From contig MDYQ01000353.1 of NCBI GenBank assembly GCA_003024175.1, positions 186,001 through 250,000 of the forward strand: a stretch of DNA of 64,000 nt, given 5' to 3'. The translations under genes were made by a program, and so were the position numbers. Position 1 is the first letter of the stretch. Each line of letters opens with the position of its first letter. The DNA comes from Planoprotostelium fungivorum. Taxonomy: Eukaryota; Evosea; Variosea; Cavosteliida; Cavosteliaceae. Shown piece after piece: positions 58,533 through 64,000 of this stretch. The notes beneath the pieces are model-generated. The model did not search any database. It worked only from the letters and a program-made list of their open reading frames with translations, and had not been told where the DNA came from.

Positions 58533-61500
58533 TCACAGGGTCAGAGCTAAGGACACGACCTCGAAGGGTTTGATCTCCATGGCAACTCCCTCTCTCGTCC
58601 AAGACAATTCTCCTCCCTTCGAGTTTTCCAGGAGATTCACCCTCCTCGCTCCCTGAATGGGCAGCCCGCTGGTCAATTTGAAATCTCCATGACAACCGAA
58701 TGACTCATACAGCCTCACGATGATCTGTATGACGTATTAAATAAAATAAAATAGTTTTCGACGTATTTTAATCACCTCCTTTGTGTCTTCTGCCTTCTTG
58801 ATGGTATCTAATACGACGGCGTTGTTGTCCACGGAGAAGAAGGAAAATTCTTGGAATTCTCCCGTGGCACACAGTAGGGGCACGTTGAAGTTGTACCCCT
58901 CCCTCACCACGTCACCTTCCTGGAAATTTCCACGGTGACTCAACAGGCCGTAACGGATACGGTGGGTGCCCATGTCACACTCGGGATCGGGAGATTTCGC
59001 TGAAATTTTGAGACGGAACCGCAACTTACGTACTCACGGGAGCGTAACAAGCTGAGGCGCATGACGTTGTCGTGGGTGGCGTAACCGTATTTACTGTCGT
59101 TGAGGAGGGACACGCCGTGTCTGGCTTCACTGATATCGGCCCACTTGTGGGCACAGACCTGTATTCGTGAGAAGATGGCGGGTTGTAGTTGGATGAATGG
59201 TAGGTTGTAGATGGAATTATACCTCGAATCGAGCGACGTCCCAGGAGGTGTTCCAGTGAGTGGGTCTCTCTAAATGACCGAATTGGGTCTCATACGTTGC
59301 CTTCTGGCTTCGAATGTGGAAGGGGAATTCAACCTATTGCACGTCATCATCAGATCATCATCATGTCCGATGATCATCACGACAGACGATCACGATCACG
59401 TCCATGCGATCGATTCTTCACCTTCAAGAACTTGTGATCCTCGTGCCACTCCACCTACCTCTAATGAGTCTCCACTCTATGTCACGTGACCTCTCACCCG
59501 AGTGTCAAAAGAGAGGAGAGGTGACGTGGCAGACAGGTGAACTGTCTGAGTCAAATGACTCTTGTCGCTGATCTTCAACTTGAAGCGTAACGTCGAACGT
59601 AACGGTCCGGATTCCAGAATTTCCACGGAATCTCCGAGGATGTCCTTCCTCTTCTCGAGGTGATATACGTCGACGTCCCTGATTACGTCAGACTACAACG
59701 AGCCAATTCATGGATGGAATTCGTATGGCGGGTTGTAGATGCTCACCAGGCGTCCCAGTACATGGGAAGGTCCTCGTAAATGACAAATTGATTTCCGAAT
59801 TTTCCGGGAGAGATGACTTTGCGGTTATTGTATCTCTTGTCGATGAGATCTACAACGCGCCCGTGTTGGTCGAAAATGGCGCGAATCATCGAGTTTTCTA
59901 ATACGGTATTCTCTCCTTCCCTGAGGGAAGGTAAATGGATGTATGGGACGAGAGGTTGACTGGTTGTAGATGGAGTATTCCTCACTTTTTGGCAGTAACG
60001 GGAGGGGCGGTGAATTCGGCGGGTTGTAGATTGCGAAGACCGACGGAGGGTGCTGATGCTAAAAATAGATTCTTACCATCGTGTGAGACTTGGATGGGTT
60101 GCACTCCCTCTGGTGAGTCTAACAACTCCACCACCTGGAAAATTCAGTGAAAAAAATGGCGGGAAAATGACCTCGGTACGGTTCCAGGGTAGAGTGTTGA
60201 CAACGACCGTTTTTCCCGCCTTTTTTTCTCCGATGAGATTTCTGATGGAATTCTCCAAAAGCTGCTGACCACTGCCCAACACCTGAAATTTCATCGATAT
60301 CTCCACATCTTCATCGAAATTTCCACCTCAGCGTAGTGCTTGTCTGAATCCCTGTACACCGCATTGATGGAAGATCCAGGGATGACATCGTGAAACTGGT
60401 TCCTGCCCAAGTCTCAATTCCTTTTCCCGCGCAAATGTACCCACAAGAGTACCAATTTCCACAGGTGCTCCAGCTTCTCCTGAGGGTACTCGGACTTGGA
60501 CGTGACAGTCGACAGAGCAGCTGTCAGCTCGATGTCACGCAAGAGAAATTCGCTCTTTCTGTTCCAAAGTTTGTTGTTGGCCTGGCTGGTGTATGTACCT
60601 CTGTGGTACTCGAAATACTGAACACCGCGTCAGTCGTCTCGTTGTATATGGAACATTCTTCGAAATTTTCACCAGCTCGCCGACCCACACGGCCAGGTCA
60701 CGTGCTTCCTCTTCTACCTTGGCGAAGAAATCTCGTGGAGATCTCATTTCGATTTTGGGCAGACCTGATACGTCCACCATCTTGCTGATGTTCTCCACCA
60801 TGGACATCAGTGGTCCTCCTCCTCCGTCTCCGTGACCAAACACCTGATACGAGTTGAATTTTTCAAGTTGAAGGTCAAGTTGAATGTTCAAGTTGAAATG
60901 TGATGGAAAATAGTTACCATGAGACTCTCGTTGGATCTCTCCTTTTCCTTGAAATTTTCCAAGTGGAAGAGTGTATCCTACTCTCTTCATCTACAACTCG
61001 CCAGCGTCACGTCCTCACCTTCACGTTCGCCTGCGCGTTGTACGTGTCCGTTGGCGGGAAATGTGTGAGGACTCTGGATCCGTCCAACCCCTCCCAGTAG
61101 AAGGTGTGGTGGGGGAACTTGTTGAACTGTGCCCTTGTACAAGTGTCAATTTGACGTGTACACGTCAGATCTAAAGTCACCATGACAACTTTTGAGTCAC
61201 GAAATACTTAATCTCCGACTCTTTGATGATCTGCGGCAGTTGTGCGGAGTATCCAAACTGTCTCACGTCAGCTCCATTGATTCTCCATCGTTCCCACGGA
61301 TTCTCCGTCCTCTCACCGTGTCCGGCAGCCAGAATTCGACGCACTGCTGACCAAACTCCTCCTTGAAAAATCTCTGCCCCACGAGAAATTGTCTCACGAA
61401 TGATTCACCGGAAGGTATGTTACAGTCCATTTCGATCCAGGTACCGCCGACAGGTAAGAATTGTCCCTTCTTCACGGAAGCCTTGATCTCCTCATAGAGG

Positions 61501-62932
61501 GAGGGGTACTGTTCCTTCACCCAATCGAACTGCTGAGCTTGTGACACGACGAATCGATAGGCGGGAAATCTCTCGCAGATGCGGAGTTGGTTGGCCCAGC
61601 TGCGCGCGCACTTTCGCATGGTCTCTGCGTAGGGCCACAGCCAAGCTGATGAGAAAATGAATATAGAATTCAAATGTGGGATCTACAACGGTGTAGACGC
61701 TCACCCGTGTCGATGTGACAGTGACCTACGGCGGAGACGCGGTGCTGGTCTTCGGAGTTTCGGACGGAGAGGAATTTCTTGGATAATTCGAGGCATTTGG
61801 GCCAGGTAGAAGGGTCGTCGTAGTAGAAGACGTTGAGAATGTTGTTGGCAGCGGTGAGAGCGTGTGCTCTTCTGAGAGAATCTTTGGGAAGGTGCTGATG
61901 TCTACATCAGATGACCCCATCGTGATGCATCAACTATGATGAAAGACGATGATGATTGATGATGATGTTCAAAAGCTGTGTGGAGGATCGTGTGAACATC
62001 ACTCGATGAGACAGACAGATCACGATGATGATGAAACTGCAAACCTTGACGAGATCAGCGATGAGAGTGACCTCTTGCAACAGAGTCCACGCAGTACGAT
62101 CGAAGACAGCCAACTCGACCTGCAGATCGTCACCTCGGATACCTTCATCTACAACGCTCCCACCTGCTTCAAGGTGAACTTTTTGTCCAAGTCGGTGGGG
62201 CTGGGACCGAATCCTCCCCAGCCATTTCCCTTTCCATTACCAAACATGAGGGTGCAGCTCATCTCAACGTAATAAGACAGCTTCTCGCCTGTGGAAGATC
62301 AGAGATGACGTGGCGAGGTGGAAATGGATGGACGTACCCCCTTTGGCTGATTCGGTGATGATGTATTGATCTCTCCTGTCGTCACCGCCACCCCCTAAGA
62401 AGGCTTGGAGGGGGTGACCTGCGTCGTTATAGAGGAGGGCCTCGCTCTCACAATCCCATACGAGATGAACTTCTTGTCCCTTCCAACTGTTGGGGACTTC
62501 GAATTGGAAGTGAAACCAGTGAGTCGACCTGAAGAGTGTTAGACATGGATGTATGGCAGTAAATGATGGAATGTGTGAACTCACCAAGATGGACCAAATT
62601 GTTGACCAACGGATGTCGGTTTGAACTCTTCCTTGGGTGCAGTTGCCTCTTTGAACAATTGATAGACAACAGTCTCCTTCACATTGGGTAATGACCTCAC
62701 GACTAGGTTGTCAGGCTTGACCCTTTCATACTCCTGTTAATATGTGAGACGAAAATGAGGTTGATGATGTGATACACACTGGCTTGTAAAGGCGATTGAA
62801 GAGATTGCCTTCTCCCTTATCCTTGGACGTGAAGACGGAAAGACGGTTGGCCGTTACCTCGCTGTGCTTTCCACTCAGCATGATGTTGTCGTCAGTTGTT
62901 CTGTTGACGCGTAAATGGTTGTGTAGAGACAA
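58533..62932 (-). CDS. MAN2C1: cytosolic alpha-mannosidase (GH38, MAN2C1-like)
   Basis: It trims mannose from free oligosaccharides in the cytosol. The N-terminal part has [20 protein letters not shown] with [20 protein letters not shown]. The catalytic domain has the metal motif [20 protein letters not shown] and the nucleophile region VEFWLPDT spliced to [10 protein letters not shown]. Later exons give GDGGGGPL and the GH38 C-terminal beta domains. The end reads [20 protein letters not shown] then [15 protein letters not shown], matching MAN2C1. More than fifteen short introns interrupt it, many with the ATCTACAAC motif. The start at 62932 is the first Met; [13 protein letters not shown] at 62881 is an alternative. 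No signal peptide fits the cytosolic class. Confidence 0.9.
61682..61697. repeat. intronic 16-bp palindrome (TCTACANCGNTGTAGA type)
   Basis: It lies about 8 nt downstream of a GTGAG donor on the minus strand of the alpha-mannosidase gene. Confidence 0.6.
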
Positions 62933-63092
62933 TAAATTCCCGAACTTTTATCGTTTTATTCTTTTGTTGTTTGCAACACAAGCTGCATCGATAAACGGCC
63001 TACATCCATTTGGACATAGATGATCCACGAAGGATTCTATCATATTCTGCACGTGCAGTCAGTGAGATGAATTTGTAGACAGATATAAAGAC

Positions 63093-63535
63093 AATGTCGA
63101 TTTTCTCAGCTTATGACAAAAGAATCACTCCAATATCGATCATACTTCGAATTACATGACACTGAAGTGTTACACGTTCACAACCAACAAGATAACAAAC
63201 GCAGAGCCCCGGTGGTCAGATCACACTCTATGATCGTCACCGTATCGTGTGAGGACTCAGGGTGTCTGCGTCTGTCACCTTGTTGGCTTCGTGTTTCAGG
63301 TCTTGTGTCGATGCTGCGATCGTGTTTATGCTGAAGGGACCGATGGAACCGAAGAGGTGGAGGTGAAATGTCAGCGATAGACGTGGTGAATGCCCCGCAC
63401 TCAATCGTGGACTCTTTATAGAAAACCTAGGATGATTTCGTGCGGTGGATCAAAAGGGCGGAGATGAAGGCATCAAATTGATGTTGATAACTCCGGCACT
63501 ACATGGTTCTTGTAACCGTTAAAATGAATACGGGC
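63093..63535 (-). ncRNA. putative structured RNA gene, copy 2 (22-bp hairpin)
   Basis: This is the inverted copy of the element at 32.0-32.45 kb. In the minus direction the same order holds: conserved upstream block, TATA-like CTATAAAG (63414-63421), hairpin (arms 63262-63283 and 63184-63205), then the 20-nt block AAGCTGAGAAAATCGACATT (63093-63112) after a diverged spacer. Relative to copy 1, one arm carries a C-to-U change that turns a G-C pair into G.U, so the stem is kept. The T-run after the hairpin is lost here. No coding potential is visible. Confidence 0.55.
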
Positions 63536-63799
63536 AGCCTGATGTCTATCAACAGAAGCGGTGTTCGCGTTGGTCATCACTTATAGCTGATAGTCGTCCA
63601 CACCATCTTCAAAATAAAAATCGAAACACAACATATATTCCCATGTGTGGCGAGGTCCCTCTTGATACACAATGACCGTCCACCATCGCTCGTATGTCTA
63701 TATATGTTCATATATAGGCTCAATAAGAATCTTCTCGTCACATTTCACAACATCATCTACCTCCGATCACGACATGCATGATGCAATGAAAGATGAACT

Positions 63800-64000
63800 T
63801 TATTTCGCAGTCTCAGCTTTGAAGAATTCCTCCATGATCCATCTCCCAATAGACAATGAATCGTTCGGTTTCTCATTCAATCGTGACAGTGCATCCGTGA
63901 TGAGAGGCTCTGGTATGTTCTTCTTACCCGATAAGAGGGCACCCAAAACCTGGCTCATGTGTCAGATGATATCTCGAATGGCGGGTTGTAGATGGACGTC
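63800..64000 (-). CDS. 3' end of an unidentified gene
   Basis: The last exon, after a CCAG acceptor, reads VLGALLSGKKNIPEPLITDA then LSRLNEKPNDSLSIGRWIME and EEFFKAETAK before TAA at 63800. The intron at the window edge begins with a GACGTCCATCTACAACCCGCCA stretch (near 63980) of the dispersed motif. I do not recognise the product. The rest lies beyond the right edge. Confidence 0.55.

Overview
This window is protist nuclear DNA. Genes are packed tightly on both strands. Nearly all are split by many short introns, roughly 35-120 bp, mostly with GTGAG-type donors and CAG/TAG acceptors. The gene set is purely eukaryotic: two N-terminal acetyltransferase auxiliary subunits, exportin-5, a kinesin-13-like motor, a CLU-domain protein, an arrestin-fold protein, a homeodomain protein, a fungal-type Zn2Cys6 plus PAS regulator, a papain-type protease and cytosolic alpha-mannosidase. 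This mix with tiny introns suggests an amoebozoan, perhaps a protosteloid amoeba such as Planoprotostelium. That placement is inference. I saw no retroelement, virus-like element, CRISPR array or tRNA gene.

Layout. 1-2.1 kb: 5' part of NAA35 (minus). 2.3-6.3 kb: two tandem copies (minus) of an unrecognised PAS plus CG-1-like family, with a third copy at 52.7-54.6 kb (plus). 6.6-11.8 kb: exportin-5-like (minus). 12.3-14.9 kb: membrane adenylyl cyclase. 15.2-19.1 kb: adenylation-thiolation-reductase enzyme, ending 33 bp from the convergent kinesin-13-like gene. 21.3-27.7 kb: CLU-domain gene, ending 18 bp from the convergent NAA25 gene. 32-35.6 kb: a hairpin RNA-like element, mitochondrial glyoxalase II and a coiled-coil protein. 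35.8-45.5 kb: homeodomain protein, three protein kinases, arrestin-like protein and the Zn2Cys6/PAS regulator. 46-50.6 kb: a mitochondrial membrane protein, a secreted histidine phosphatase and a CobW/ZNG1-type metallochaperone. 51-52.5 kb: a 734-bp tandem repeat broken by an assembly gap. 54.8-63 kb: SMYD-like SET protein, multidomain cathepsin and alpha-mannosidase. 63.1-63.5 kb: a second, inverted copy of the hairpin element.

The most interesting signals are not ordinary genes. (1) A two-copy element carries a 22-bp stem; its non-Watson-Crick positions are all G.U in one reading direction only, and a TATA-like box lies upstream in that same direction, so it looks like a new structured RNA gene. 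(2) Many introns carry an ATCTACAAC motif, sometimes as a 16-bp palindrome, near the 5' splice site. (3) The PAS/CG-1-like family has three diverged copies. (4) The tandem repeat is studded with TACGCTAA/TTAGCGTA palindromes.

The genes do not form one pathway. Functional links are loose: NatB and NatC auxiliary subunits share the window, and several genes belong to signalling (cyclase, kinases, PAS proteins, arrestin).
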